Origin: Ideonella sp.
GTDB taxonomy: Bacteria > Pseudomonadota > Gammaproteobacteria > Burkholderiales > Burkholderiaceae_C
Length of the DNA: 64,000 nucleotides
Assembly (NCBI GenBank): GCA_015075545.1
Contig: JABTUC010000002.1
Coordinates: 248,001-312,000 of the forward strand
Direction of reading: 5' to 3'
Shown in pieces: positions 1 through 8,137 of this stretch. The position numbers were made by a program, and so were the translations under genes. Numbering within the stretch: position 1 is the stretch's first letter; the number at the start of each line of letters is the position of its first letter. A model generated the notes under the pieces. That model was not told where the DNA came from. It was given only the letters and a program-made list of their open reading frames with translations, and made no database searches.

Positions 1-1467
1 GCCGGGCTGCCGGCCGAGCAAGGTGTGCGCTGGAGCAGCGAGGGCATCGGCGAATTCGAGGTCGAGGCGATCACCAAGCCCGCGCGCGGCACCGACGTGA
101 TCCTGCACCTGCGCGACGGCGAAGACGATTTCCTGCGGCCGTGGAAGCTGAAGTCGATCATCTCGCGCTATTCCGACCACATTTCGCTGCCGATCCTGAT
201 GCGCAAGGAGCAGTGGGACGAGGAGAAGAAGGAGAACGTACCTACCGACGAGTGGGAGACCGTCAACAAGGCCGCGGCGCTGTGGACGCGCCCGAAGGCC
301 GAGATCACCGACGCGCAGTACCAGGAGTTCTACAAGCAGCTCAGCTACGACAGCGAGGCGCCGCTGGCCTACACGCACAACCGCGTCGAAGGCCGCAGCG
401 AGTACACGCAGTTGCTGTACATCCCCGCGAAGGCGCCTTTCGACCTGTGGAATCGCGACAAACGCGGCGGCGTCAAGCTGTACGTCAAGCGCGTGTTCAT
501 CATGGACGATGCCGAGGCGCTGATGCCGGTGTACCTGCGCTTCGTCAAGGGTGTCATCGATTCGAGCGATCTGCCGCTCAACGTCAGCCGCGAACTGCTG
601 CAGGAGAGCCGCGACGTCAAGGCGATCCGCGAGGGCAGCACCAAGCGCGTGCTGTCGATGCTCGAAGGGCTGGCCGACGGCGACAGCGCCGACGACAAGG
701 CCAAGTACCAGCGTTTCTGGGCTGCTTTCGGCGCGGTGATGAAGGAGGGCGTCGGCGAGGACCACGCCAATCGCGAGCGGCTGGCCAAGCTGCTGCGCTT
801 CGCATCGACGCATGCCGACGAGGGCGTGTCGTTCGCCGACTATGTCGGGCGCATGAAGGAGGGCCAGCAGCCGATCTACTACATCACCGCCGACAGCCTG
901 GCCGCCGCGAAGTCGAGCCCGCAGCTCGAGATCTTTCGCAAGAAGGGCATCGAGGTGCTGCTGCTGACCGACCGCGTCGACGAGTGGATGCTGTCGCACT
1001 TGTACGAGTACGAAGGCCATGCGCTGCACAGCGTCGCCAAGGGCGCCGTCGATCTCGGTTCGCTCCAGGACGAAGAAGAGAAGAAGCAGGCCGATGCCGC
1101 GGCCGAACAGGCCAAGCCGCTGCTCGAAAAGCTCAAGGCGACGCTGAAGGACCGTGCCAAGGACGTGCGCGTCACCACCCGGCTGGTCGATTCGCCGGCC
1201 TGCCTGGTCGTTGAGTCAGGCGACATGAGCGCGCACCTGGCACGGCTGCTGAAGCAGGCGGGGCAGGAGGCGCCGAAGGCACAGCCGATCCTCGAGATCA
1301 ACCCGCAGCACGCGCTGATCCAGCGGCTGCAGAGCGACGGCGCGCCGTTCGACGACCTGGCGCACATCGTGTTCGACCAGGCATGGCTGGCCGAGGGCGG
1401 ACAGCTCGACGACCCGGCCGGCTACGTGCAGCGCGTGACGAAGCTGCTGGCGGCAGCCACGGGCTGA
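1..1467 (+). CDS. htpG: Molecular chaperone HtpG (Hsp90), 3' part only
   Basis: Cytosolic ATP-dependent Hsp90-family chaperone that helps fold or remodel client proteins. The reading frame is open from base 1, so the N-terminal ATPase lobe is cut off by the window edge. What remains starts near the end of the N-terminal domain and covers the middle domain, with the hallmark stretch [17 protein letters not shown] at about bases 572-620, and the C-terminal dimerisation domain. About 488 residues are present of a usual 620-640. It stops seven bases before the end of the convergent kinase gene, and no clear terminator separates them. Identification is secure because the middle-domain motifs (client-binding region, [12 protein letters not shown]) are highly conserved. 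Confidence 0.97.
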   Translation, partial: AGLPAEQGVRWSSEGIGEFEVEAITKPARGTDVILHLRDGEDDFLRPWKLKSIISRYSDHISLPILMRKEQWDEEKKENVPTDEWETVNKAAALWTRPKAEITDAQYQEFYKQLSYDSEAPLAYTHNRVEGRSEYTQLLYIPAKAPFDLWNRDKRGGVKLYVKRVFIMDDAEALMPVYLRFVKGVIDSSDLPLNVSRELLQESRDVKAIREGSTKRVLSMLEGLADGDSADDKAKYQRFWAAFGAVMKEGVGEDHANRERLAKLLRFASTHADEGVSFADYVGRMKEGQQPIYYITADSLAAAKSSPQLEIFRKKGIEVLLLTDRVDEWMLSHLYEYEGHALHSVAKGAVDLGSLQDEEEKKQADAAAEQAKPLLEKLKATLKDRAKDVRVTTRLVDSPACLVVESGDMSAHLARLLKQAGQEAPKAQPILEINPQHALIQRLQSDGAPFDDLAHIVFDQAWLAEGGQLDDPAGYVQRVTKLLAAATG

Positions 1468-1473
1468 GCAGGG

Positions 1474-2517
1474 CTACAGCGCGAGCGGCTCCTGCTGCAT
1501 CGCGTCGATCTGCTCGCGCAGTGCCTGCGTCTGCTGCGACCAGTAGGCGGCGCTGCCGAACCAGGGGAACGCCGCCGGAAAGGCCGGATCGCTCCAGCGC
1601 TCGGCCAGCCACGCGCTGTGGTGCAGCATGCGCAGCGTGCGCAGCGGCTCGATCAGCGTCAGCTCGCGGGCATCGAAGTCCATGAAGGCACCGTAGCCCT
1701 GGAGCACGTGCGAAAGCTGCGCGCGCATCTCGTCGCGCGCGCCCGACAGCAGCATCCACAGGTCCTGCACCGCAGGGCCGCTGCAGCAGTCGTCGAGGTC
1801 GACGATGTGCGGGCCCTCGTCGCGCCACAGGATGTTGCCTGGATGGAAGTCGCCGTGCAGCCGCAACGTGGCCAGCGGCGCCGTGCGGGCGAAGGCAGCG
1901 TCGACGCGTTCGAGCGCGGCAAGAGCGCTGGTCGAAAAGGCGTCGCGTTCGGCCGGCGTCACGATGCCGCCGTCGAGCAGGCGCTGCAACGGCAGCCGGC
2001 CAAAGGTGACGGCGTCGAGCTGCCGCCGCATGCGAAACGGTTCGCGCGCGCCCACGGCATGGAGCCGGCCGACGAATCGACCGAGCCAGGCCAGCGCCGC
2101 GGGATCGTCGAGCTCCGGGCCGTGGCCAGCGCGTCTCGCATAGACGGCCAGCCGGAACTCGGCGCCCGACTCGAGCCAGCATGCCAGCGTCGGCGGCTCG
2201 CCGACGCAATCCAGATCGAAGACGCGCGCAGCGTCGCGCTTCAACGGCATCGGCGCCACCACGGGCAGCTCCTGCTGCGCGAGCTGCAGCGCGAAGCGGT
2301 GCTCCTCGAGGATCTGTGCGGTGCTCCAGCGGCCGGGCCGATAGAACTTGGCGACCACCGCCGAGCCGTCTTCCAGCATCACCTGGAACACGCGGTTCTC
2401 GTAGGAGTTGAGCTGCAGCAGCCGGCCGTCGCCGCGCCAGCCGGTGCTTTGCAGCGCATCGAGCACGCGCTGCGGGGTCAGGCAGGCGTAGGGATGCGCG
2501 GCCGCCGTCGCCGCCAT
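1474..2517 (-). CDS. srkA: SrkA/YihE-family stress-response serine/threonine kinase
   Basis: Cytosolic aminoglycoside-phosphotransferase-fold kinase of the SrkA (YihE, RdoA) family; in E. coli the family member phosphorylates protein Ser/Thr and protects cells under oxidative and envelope stress. The 347-residue protein has the nucleotide-binding start (YENRVFQVML, VVAKFYRP), the catalytic loop LRLHGDFHPGNILW and the metal-binding HIVDLDDC, in that order. Length is slightly above the usual 325-330 because of extra residues around 110-140, between the N lobe and RLAVYARR. It lies 9 bases downstream of the DUF2726 gene on the same strand, so the two are probably co-transcribed. It is not a sugar or choline kinase by overall pattern, but the substrate cannot be read from sequence. 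Confidence 0.9.
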   Translation of the reverse strand: MAATAAAHPYACLTPQRVLDALQSTGWRGDGRLLQLNSYENRVFQVMLEDGSAVVAKFYRPGRWSTAQILEEHRFALQLAQQELPVVAPMPLKRDAARVFDLDCVGEPPTLACWLESGAEFRLAVYARRAGHGPELDDPAALAWLGRFVGRLHAVGAREPFRMRRQLDAVTFGRLPLQRLLDGGIVTPAERDAFSTSALAALERVDAAFARTAPLATLRLHGDFHPGNILWRDEGPHIVDLDDCCSGPAVQDLWMLLSGARDEMRAQLSHVLQGYGAFMDFDARELTLIEPLRTLRMLHHSAWLAERWSDPAFPAAFPWFGSAAYWSQQTQALREQIDAMQQEPLAL

Positions 2518-2526
2518 CGGGGGCGC

Positions 2527-3339
2527 TCAGTGGCGGGTGGCAGTCGAGGCGGCGTGTGGCGGCTGATCGATCACCACCGCGCCACCTTCGGGCGGCGGCT
2601 CGGTGGGGGGCTCGGTCGGCGGCCCTTCGTGCACCTCGAGACCCGGGCGCTCGACGGCATGGTTCAGCGCGCCGAACTCGCTGCCGCTGGAATCGCTGCG
2701 GTTGTCGGGCGCGAAGAACGAATCCTGAAAGAAGTTCGAGTCCTGCCACAACGTGGCCCGGTCGCGCCGCCGGCTGGGCGTGGCCGTGACGCTGGCCACC
2801 TCGCGCCGCGGATGCACGGGCGGCGCGGCGGGCTGCGGCCCGCGCGACGACGCGGCGCTTTGCGGCACCAACAACTGCAGCTCGGGAATCGACGGCATGT
2901 GGTCGACCGGGCAGCGCAGATAGCGCACGCGGCACGCCGCCAGCACGGCCTGCTTGATCTGCATCACGCGGCGCGAGTTGCCGCGGTCGGTGTCGAGGTC
3001 GATCGCCGCCAGCACGCGGCCGTTGGCGCTGCAGACGGCGAAGGTGACATGAATCGCGCCGAGCAGCTCGTACCAGAAGCGCACTTCCTGCGGGTCGGTG
3101 GGCTGGCAGAAGCGCACCAAGGGGAGCTTGGACAACACGATGTGGTGCGGCAACGCCTCGCGCAACTGGCGGTAGACACGCCGCTCGTCGGTGCTGAACA
3201 CCGGGCGCGCCGACAGGTTCCACTCGGAGGGCAGCGGCGCCGTCTTCGGCGCTCGCGGGCGCAGCGCAAACCACACCACCGCCGGCGCCAGCACCGCCAC
3301 GGCCACCAGCGCCACGATCCACGGGAGCATCTGCTGCAT
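2527..3339 (-). CDS. DUF2726 domain protein with N-terminal membrane anchor
   Basis: A 270-residue protein of unknown function. I place the start at the ATG at 3339, which puts a single hydrophobic helix (LPWIVALVAVAVLAPAVVWF) at residues 4-23; upstream in-frame sequence up to 3531 is Arg-rich and looks non-coding. Residues about 45-170 match the DUF2726 pattern: FSTDERRVYRQLREAL, then a strand with FAVCSANGRVLAAIDLD and RVMQIKQAVLAACRVRYLRC. That core resembles the restriction-endonuclease-like fold of DUF2726, but I see no complete nuclease motif. The last 90 residues are Pro/Glu/Ser-rich and probably disordered. It precedes srkA by 9 bases, suggesting a two-gene unit. Function unknown; membrane orientation inferred as inside C-terminus. 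Confidence 0.75.
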   Translation of the reverse strand: MQQMLPWIVALVAVAVLAPAVVWFALRPRAPKTAPLPSEWNLSARPVFSTDERRVYRQLREALPHHIVLSKLPLVRFCQPTDPQEVRFWYELLGAIHVTFAVCSANGRVLAAIDLDTDRGNSRRVMQIKQAVLAACRVRYLRCPVDHMPSIPELQLLVPQSAASSRGPQPAAPPVHPRREVASVTATPSRRRDRATLWQDSNFFQDSFFAPDNRSDSSGSEFGALNHAVERPGLEVHEGPPTEPPTEPPPEGGAVVIDQPPHAASTATRH

Positions 3340-3449
3340 ATGGGCAGCGATGTTAACCCCGCCACCCGGGCCGGCGCCCCCAAGCCTGCGTGCCGGGCAC
3401 GCGTTCCGGTGACCATCGAGCCGATGTCTGCGCCGCCACGCCCCGAGGC

Positions 3450-4118
3450 TCAGCGCCGGTGCGCGAGTGCCGACAACGCTTCTTTCAGCCGTTGCATTCG
3501 ACGTGCGTGATGCTTGAAGCGGTAGTCCCACTCGCCGGCACCCGATTCGACGATCTGCTCCACCTGCGACGCGAGCGTGTCGGCCGGCAGTTTCAGCAAC
3601 GCCCGCGCCTCGCCGCCATCGCGCACCACTTCGGCGCCCGCTCGACGTGCGATGCGCAGCATCGGTGCGTTCTCGCTCAACGCATGGATCAACAGCGTCT
3701 GCACCCCGCGATTGCGCGCATGCAGCGCCGCCAGATCGAACAGCCGCCGGCCATAGCCACGCCCGCGTGCACTGGCCGCCACCGAGACGCCGAACTCGGC
3801 GCTGGCATCGGGGTCACCCTCGTCGGGCGCATAGGCGAGGTGCGCCATCGCCAGCAAGCGCAGGCGCCGGTTGAAGATGCCCAGCACCTCGTCGCGATCG
3901 AAGTCGAGCTGCCTCACATAACCGCGGATTTGATCGTCCGACGCGGCGTAGCCGAAGCGCAAGTAGCGGTCGTGCGTGGGCAAGGCGAGCAGATGACGGG
4001 CGATTCGCGCGCGGTGGCGCGGCGCCAGCGAACGGATCGGCACCCAGTTCGGGGCCTCCACGGGGGCAGCCGGCGGACTGGAGCCTGCGCGGCGCAGATC
4101 GGGCTCGACGAGAGTCAT
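3450..4118 (-). CDS. GNAT-family N-acetyltransferase
   Basis: A 222-residue cytosolic acetyltransferase of the GCN5-related family, which transfers an acyl group from acyl-CoA to an amine. The acyl-CoA binding motif A is visible at about residues 110-125 (VSVAASARGRGYGRRLF, i.e. Q/RxxGxG/A with RGRGYG), followed by the helix with HARNRGVQTLLIHALSENAPML. The N-terminal part contains PTHDRYLRFGYAASDDQIRGY, a signature seen in proteins annotated as GNAT without known substrate. It is transcribed away from rplM; about 257 bases separate their starts and must hold both promoters. Substrate unknown. Confidence 0.85.
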   Translation of the reverse strand: MTLVEPDLRRAGSSPPAAPVEAPNWVPIRSLAPRHRARIARHLLALPTHDRYLRFGYAASDDQIRGYVRQLDFDRDEVLGIFNRRLRLLAMAHLAYAPDEGDPDASAEFGVSVAASARGRGYGRRLFDLAALHARNRGVQTLLIHALSENAPMLRIARRAGAEVVRDGGEARALLKLPADTLASQVEQIVESGAGEWDYRFKHHARRMQRLKEALSALAHRR

Positions 4119-4194
4119 GGGTAAATACTTAGGGTTTACCCCAGTCTACTCAAGCGACCCGTTTCGGTCGAGCGCTCCAATTGATCCCGTGCGC

Positions 4195-4225
4195 TGGATC
4201 GAGGCTCCCCGGCCTCCGCTATACT
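4195..4225 (+). promoter_or_regulatory. Probable sigma-70 promoter of rplM-rpsI
   Basis: TATACT at 4220-4225 is a good -10 element in otherwise GC-rich sequence; TGGATC at 4195-4200 is a weak -35 with a long 19-base spacer. Transcription would start near 4232 and give a leader of about 145 bases before rplM. Position and strength of the -10 support it; the -35 is poor. Confidence 0.4.
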
Positions 4226-4375
4226 TCGCGGCTTTCCCCGCCGGCGGAGCCGCCGGGCCCGCACAGCCGAAGGGAGGCCGCAGACACAAGCGGCGCCCCC
4301 GAGGTCGGCCCGGAGCCACCCCAAGCGAAGATTTTTCGGGCGCGAGGCGGCGCGCCGGTCAGCAGAAAGACCCTC

Positions 4376-4804
4376 ATGAAAACCTTCAGTGCCAAGCCGG
4401 CCGAGGTGAAGCACGAGTGGTTTGTGCTCGACGCCACCGACAAGGTGCTCGGACGTGTCGCCAGCGAAGTGGCACTCCGGTTGCGCGGCAAGCACAAGGC
4501 CATCTACACGCCTCACGTCGATACCGGCGATTTCATCGTCGTCGTCAACGCCTCGAAGATCCGCGTCACCGGCAGCAAGGCCGAGCAGAAGATGTACCAC
4601 CGCCATTCGGGCTACCCCGGCGGCATCCGCTCGGTCAGCTTCAAGGACTTGCAGGCCAAGCACCCCGAACGGGCGCTGCACAAGGCGGTCAAGGGCATGC
4701 TGCCCAAGGGGCCGCTGGGCTACGCGATGATCAAGAAGCTCAAGGTGTACGGCGGGGCCACGCATCCGCACAGCGCGCAGCAGCCGCGTGCGCTGCAGGT
4801 CTGA
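4376..4804 (+). CDS. rplM: 50S ribosomal protein L13
   Basis: Early-assembling large-subunit protein that contacts 23S rRNA. The 142-residue product equals the E. coli length and begins [20 protein letters not shown], with the conserved [17 protein letters not shown] and [12 protein letters not shown] segments and the C-terminal [16 protein letters not shown]. The ATG at 4376 is preceded by a purine-rich AGAAAGA; in-frame sequence upstream (to 4181) is not conserved L13. It forms the usual operon with rpsI, whose start lies 13 bases after the L13 stop. In E. coli excess L13 represses this operon by binding its leader; the roughly 145-base leader here could allow similar control, which is inference. 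Confidence 0.98.
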   Translation: MKTFSAKPAEVKHEWFVLDATDKVLGRVASEVALRLRGKHKAIYTPHVDTGDFIVVVNASKIRVTGSKAEQKMYHRHSGYPGGIRSVSFKDLQAKHPERALHKAVKGMLPKGPLGYAMIKKLKVYGGATHPHSAQQPRALQV

Positions 4805-4817
4805 GGGGATCACGACG

Positions 4818-5210
4818 ATGATCGGCAATTGGAACTACGGCACGGGCCGGCGCAAGTCTTCCGTGGCGCGCGTCTTTCTCAAGAAGGGCAAGGGCGAGAT
4901 CACGGTCAACGGCAAGCCGGTGGAGCAGTACTTCGGGCGCCAGACTTCGATCATGGTGGTGAAGCAGCCGCTGATGCTCACCAACAACGACGGTGCGTTC
5001 GATATTCGCGTCAATGTCCATGGGGGCGGTGAGTCGGGTCAGGCCGGTGCCGTTCGCCACGGCATCACGCGCGCGCTGATCGACTACGACACCGTGCTCA
5101 AGACCGAGTTGAGCCGTGCCGGATTCGTCACCCGCGACGCCCGCGAGGTCGAGCGCAAGAAGGTCGGATTGCACGGAGCCCGCCGGCGCAAGCAGTTCAG
5201 CAAGCGCTAG
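4818..5210 (+). CDS. rpsI: 30S ribosomal protein S9
   Basis: Small-subunit protein whose C-terminal tail reaches the P-site tRNA. The 130-residue product matches the family length and ends in the expected basic tail ([14 protein letters not shown]). Conserved elements are [15 protein letters not shown] at the N-terminus and [19 protein letters not shown] in the middle. The ATG at 4818 is preferred over an in-frame ATG at 4788 because it is preceded by a GAGGGG ribosome site and gives the canonical N-terminus; the earlier start would overlap rplM. Second gene of the rplM-rpsI operon. Confidence 0.98.
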   Translation: MIGNWNYGTGRRKSSVARVFLKKGKGEITVNGKPVEQYFGRQTSIMVVKQPLMLTNNDGAFDIRVNVHGGGESGQAGAVRHGITRALIDYDTVLKTELSRAGFVTRDAREVERKKVGLHGARRRKQFSKR

Positions 5211-5211
5211 C

Positions 5212-5260
5212 GCGGCATTTCGAAACGCCGCTTCGTACGCAGGCCGCTACCATGCGGCCT
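5212..5260 (+). other. Two inverted repeats after rpsI (possible terminator or processing hairpins)
   Basis: Directly after the rpsI stop, GCGGC-A-TTTC pairs with GAAA-C-GCCGC (5212-5231, one mismatch). A second hairpin follows: AGGCCGC at 5241-5247 and GCGGCCT at 5254-5260 with a six-base loop. Neither has a clear run of T, so termination is uncertain; they may protect the 3' end of the ribosomal transcript. Confidence 0.35.
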
Positions 5261-5291
5261 CGTCCGTTTCTGAAGCTGCGTCGACGCTCGC

Positions 5292-5999
5292 ATGCGCTGG
5301 AAGCTCTACCGCCGCCGGCTTTCGATCAGTGCGCCACGCGTGATCGTCACCCGGCATCTGCCGTGGCCGCTGCGCTGGGCGGTGATCGCGCTGGTGTTCG
5401 GTTTCTCCGCGGCGATCGGCCTGTGGGCCTTCGAGTTCGGCAAGGACATCGCTGGCCTCGAGCGAGACGCCAAGGAAGAACTGCTTCGACTGCGTGTCGA
5501 AGTGAAACAGCTGCGCGAGCAGCGCGACAAGGCACAGAGCATTGCCGATTCCTCCGACAGCCTGTTGAAGGCCGAGCGCGCGACGCAGGAGCGGCTGGGG
5601 CAACAACTGAAGGAGCTCGAGACCGAGCACTTGGCGCTCAAACGCGATCTCGCCTTCTTCGAGCGCATGTTCCCGCCGTCGGGCACCGAGAAGGTCGCCG
5701 TGCGGGCGCTGCAGGCCGAAGCCAGGGGGCCCGGTGTGCTGCGCTACCAGATGCTGGTGATGCAGAACGGCAAGGCCAAGAGCGAGTTCAGCGGGCACTA
5801 CGAGCTGACGCTGGCCGGCACGGTCGACGGGCAGCCGTGGAGTCAGCCCGTCGACGGCGCCAAGCCGCTGCAGCTCAAGCAGTACGCCCGCGTCGAAGGC
5901 ACCGTGGAGTACCCGGAGCAGGCGGTAATCAAGACGCTGGAGGTCAAGGTGATGGACCAGTCCGGTGACGTGAAGGCGACGCAATCGGTACCCTTGTGA
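5292..5999 (+). CDS. DUF6776-family membrane-anchored coiled-coil protein
   Basis: A 235-residue protein with a short basic cytoplasmic tail, one transmembrane helix at about residues 27-48 (LRWAVIALVFGFSAAIGLWAF) and a long heptad-rich coiled coil from about 52 to 125 (LERDAKEELLRLRVEVKQL and following). The C-terminal half is predicted beta-rich (VLRYQMLVMQNGKAKSEFSG, TLAGTVDGQPWSQPV) and probably periplasmic. The family is known by number only. It sits 37 bases upstream of a bactofilin gene on the same strand, a conserved pairing in this group, which suggests it may anchor or position the bactofilin at the inner membrane; that role is inference. Overall layout (TM, coiled coil, beta domain) resembles bactofilin-linked M23 proteins but has no peptidase motif. 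Confidence 0.75.
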   Translation: MRWKLYRRRLSISAPRVIVTRHLPWPLRWAVIALVFGFSAAIGLWAFEFGKDIAGLERDAKEELLRLRVEVKQLREQRDKAQSIADSSDSLLKAERATQERLGQQLKELETEHLALKRDLAFFERMFPPSGTEKVAVRALQAEARGPGVLRYQMLVMQNGKAKSEFSGHYELTLAGTVDGQPWSQPVDGAKPLQLKQYARVEGTVEYPEQAVIKTLEVKVMDQSGDVKATQSVPL

Positions 6000-6036
6000 G
6001 GCGCGGCAACTGCGCCCCGAATCGTTGGAGAGCACG

Positions 6037-6435
6037 ATGTTCAATCAGAAGAAGGCGCAACCCCCGATCCGCACCCTGATCGGCGAAGGCTCGGTGCTGC
6101 AAGGCGAGATCCGATTCAGCGACGGCCTGCGCATCGACGGCGAGGTGCGCGGCGACGTGGTCGCCGGCGATGGCGCCGCGAGCCTGGTGGTGATCAGCGA
6201 GAAGGCCAGGGTGATCGGTCGCGTGCATGCAGCGCACGTGATCGTCAACGGCGAAGTGCAGGGGCCGATCGAGTCGCACGATCTGCTCGAGCTGCAGCCC
6301 AAGGCGCGCGTGGTCGGCGATATCCGCTACGAGGCTCTCGAGATGCACCAGGGCGCCCAGGTCGACGGCGAACTGCGTCCGTTGAAGGCCGGGGAGCGCG
6401 CGCCGCTGGTGTTGGCAGCCTCCAACGACGCTTGA
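6037..6435 (+). CDS. Bactofilin (polymer-forming cytoskeletal protein)
   Basis: A 132-residue cytosolic protein of the bactofilin family (Pfam bactofilin, DUF583), which self-assembles without nucleotide into filaments that scaffold cell-wall enzymes and other polar machinery. The central right-handed beta-helix shows repeated rungs: GEGSVLQGEIRFSDGLRIDG, EVRGDVVAGDGA, KARVIGRVHAAHVIVNGEVQ, KARVVGDIRYEALEM and GAQVDGELR. Short polar tails flank it, as is usual. The ATG at 6037 is chosen because GGAG lies eight bases upstream. It follows the coiled-coil membrane protein by 37 bases and probably shares its transcript. A periplasmic M23 peptidase and AnmK lie close by, consistent with a cell-wall link. 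Confidence 0.92.
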   Translation: MFNQKKAQPPIRTLIGEGSVLQGEIRFSDGLRIDGEVRGDVVAGDGAASLVVISEKARVIGRVHAAHVIVNGEVQGPIESHDLLELQPKARVVGDIRYEALEMHQGAQVDGELRPLKAGERAPLVLAASNDA

Positions 6436-6501
6436 AACCGGTCGCCACCGTCCCCAGGTCAGGGGAAGACCCTGTGGCTGCGATCGCCGTGCGCGATGGC
6501 C

Positions 6502-6507
6502 TACACT
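6502..6507 (+). promoter_or_regulatory. Possible -10 element of erpA
   Basis: TACACT at 6502-6507 lies 25 bases upstream of the erpA start codon. The matching -35 region (TGCGAT around 6479) is weak. The position just downstream of the bactofilin gene suggests that erpA has its own promoter. Confidence 0.3.
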
Positions 6508-6531
6508 GCGCGAGTCGTTGAAGGAGCCGTC

Positions 6532-6894
6532 ATGAACGCCGCCGCCGAAACCGAGCTGGAGATGCCTGCCCCGCTGATCTTCACCGACAGCGCTGCAGCC
6601 AAGGTCAAGGAGCTCGTCGACGAGGAAGGCAACCCCGACCTCAAGTTGCGCGTCTTCGTCCAGGGCGGGGGCTGTTCAGGCTTCCAGTACGGCTTCACGT
6701 TCGACGAGGCGATCAACGACGACGACACCAAGATGTCGAAGAACGGCGTCACGTTGCTGATCGATGCGATGAGCCTGCAATACCTTGCCGGCGCCGAGAT
6801 CGACTACAAGGACGATCTGCAGGGTGCCCAGTTCGTGATCAAGAATCCGAACGCCAACACCACTTGCGGCTGCGGCTCGAGTTTCTCGGCCTGA
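6532..6894 (+). CDS. erpA: Iron-sulfur cluster insertion protein ErpA
   Basis: A-type carrier that receives [2Fe-2S] or [4Fe-4S] clusters and delivers them to apoproteins, including those of respiration and isoprenoid synthesis. The 120-residue protein has the three cluster-binding cysteines in family spacing: C48 in [13 protein letters not shown], and C112 and C114 in [11 protein letters not shown]. ErpA is favoured over IscA/SufA because it stands alone, outside an isc or suf operon, and carries the Glu/Asp-rich FDEAINDDD segment. The ATG at 6532 has an AAGGAG ribosome site five bases upstream; an in-frame ATG at 6496 lacks one. A strong hairpin terminator follows at 6911. Confidence 0.95.
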   Translation: MNAAAETELEMPAPLIFTDSAAAKVKELVDEEGNPDLKLRVFVQGGGCSGFQYGFTFDEAINDDDTKMSKNGVTLLIDAMSLQYLAGAEIDYKDDLQGAQFVIKNPNANTTCGCGSSFSA

Positions 6895-6910
6895 GGCTGC
6901 GACTGCCGAC

Positions 6911-6945
6911 AAAACGGCCGCCACCGCGGCCGTTTTGTGTTTTTT
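6911..6945 (+). terminator. Bidirectional intrinsic terminator between erpA and anmK
   Basis: A perfect 11-base-pair stem, AAAACGGCCGC (6911-6921) with GCGGCCGTTTT (6926-6936), has a four-base loop. On the plus strand it is followed by T tracts at 6933-6936 and 6940-6945. On the minus strand the AAAA arm supplies the U tract, so it can end both convergent transcripts. Confidence 0.9.
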
Positions 6946-6954
6946 GGCGGGGCG

Positions 6955-8070
6955 TCAGGCCGGATACAGGCAGCCCAGCAGGCGCGGCCCTCGAGCCCCG
7001 GTGACATCGGGGCGGTTGCCAGCCCGACGAGCGGTGAATTCGCGCGCCAGCCAGGCGAAGGCGGCCGCTTCCACCTGCTGTGGCGGCAGCCCCAAGGCAT
7101 CGGTGGTGCAGACCTTCCAGCCGGCGAGTTGCGACGCCAGCCGGGTCAGCAGGTGTCGGTTCAGCGCACCGCCGCCACACACCCACAACTCGCGCGCATC
7201 GGGCAGGTGGCGCTGCAACGCACCGGCCACCGAACTCGCGGTCAGGTCGGCCAAGGTCGCCTGTACATCGGCTGCCGCCGGCGAGCGGCCATGCGTCGCG
7301 AGATGCGATTGCAGCCACGGCAGGTGAAAGAGGTCGCGCCCGGTGCTCTTCGGCGGAGGACGCTGGAAATACGGCTCCGACAAGAGGCGCCGCAGCAGCC
7401 GCGCGTCGACCCGTCCCGAGGCGGCCCACTGCCCCTGATCGTCGTAGGCGACGCCGAGGTGTTCGCCGGCCCACGCATCGAGCAGCACGTTGGCCGGCCC
7501 GGTGTCGAAGCCACCGACGCTGCCATCGGCGTGCAGCAGCGTGACGTTGGCAATGCCGCCCAGGTTGAGCACCGCGCGCGCCTGACCGGCGGCCCCAAAG
7601 CGGTCGGCGTGGAATGCAGGCACCAGTGGTGCGCCTTGGCCGCCGGCGGCGATGTCGCGGCTGCGCAAGTCGCACACCACATCGATGCCGCAGCGCTCAG
7701 CCAGCAGTGCGCCGTTGAGCAGTTGGATGGTGAAACCGCCTTCGACGGCTTGCGGGCGGTGGCGCACGGTCTGCCCGTGCGCACCGACCGCGCGCACCTC
7801 GGTGGGCTGCAGATGCGCTTGCGGCAGCAGGGCATCGATCGCGTCGGCATAGGCATGCGAAACGGCCAACGCGGCCGCGGCGGCGTGTTCGAGCTCGCCG
7901 GGCTGCGACTGAAGGAGTGCCAGCAGTCGCGCACGCACCGCCGGCTCGAAGGATCTATGGACGTGAGCGCACACCTGCATCGCTGGGGCGTCGTCATCGG
8001 GCCACGACACGGCCACGGCGTCGACGCCGTCGAGCGACGTGCCCGACATCAGCCCCACGTACACGCTCAT
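6955..8070 (-). CDS. anmK: Anhydro-N-acetylmuramic acid kinase
   Basis: Cytosolic peptidoglycan-recycling enzyme that opens the 1,6-anhydro ring of anhydro-MurNAc and phosphorylates it to MurNAc-6-phosphate using ATP. The 371-residue protein has the family ATP-binding opening GLMSGTSLDGVDAVAV at residues 6-21, the substrate/catalytic region with VCDLRSRDIAAGGQGAPLVP, and the DTGPANVLLDAW and CGGGALNRHLL motifs, all in order and at normal length. It faces erpA across a shared terminator and lies 67 bases downstream of an M23 peptidase on the same strand, so wall hydrolysis and turnover-product recycling may share a transcript. Confidence 0.96.
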   Translation of the reverse strand: MSVYVGLMSGTSLDGVDAVAVSWPDDDAPAMQVCAHVHRSFEPAVRARLLALLQSQPGELEHAAAAALAVSHAYADAIDALLPQAHLQPTEVRAVGAHGQTVRHRPQAVEGGFTIQLLNGALLAERCGIDVVCDLRSRDIAAGGQGAPLVPAFHADRFGAAGQARAVLNLGGIANVTLLHADGSVGGFDTGPANVLLDAWAGEHLGVAYDDQGQWAASGRVDARLLRRLLSEPYFQRPPPKSTGRDLFHLPWLQSHLATHGRSPAAADVQATLADLTASSVAGALQRHLPDARELWVCGGGALNRHLLTRLASQLAGWKVCTTDALGLPPQQVEAAAFAWLAREFTARRAGNRPDVTGARGPRLLGCLYPA

Positions 8071-8137
8071 CGCAGCCTCTGCATGGTGTCGGTCGCGCGT
8101 GCCGCGTCAGCGGCGGATCTGCGCTTGGACCAAGCCG

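Noticed and set aside
4226-4375. Structured L13 leader RNA
   Set aside because: Leader is GC-rich with several possible weak stems but no single clear hairpin or known motif; left as plain leader.
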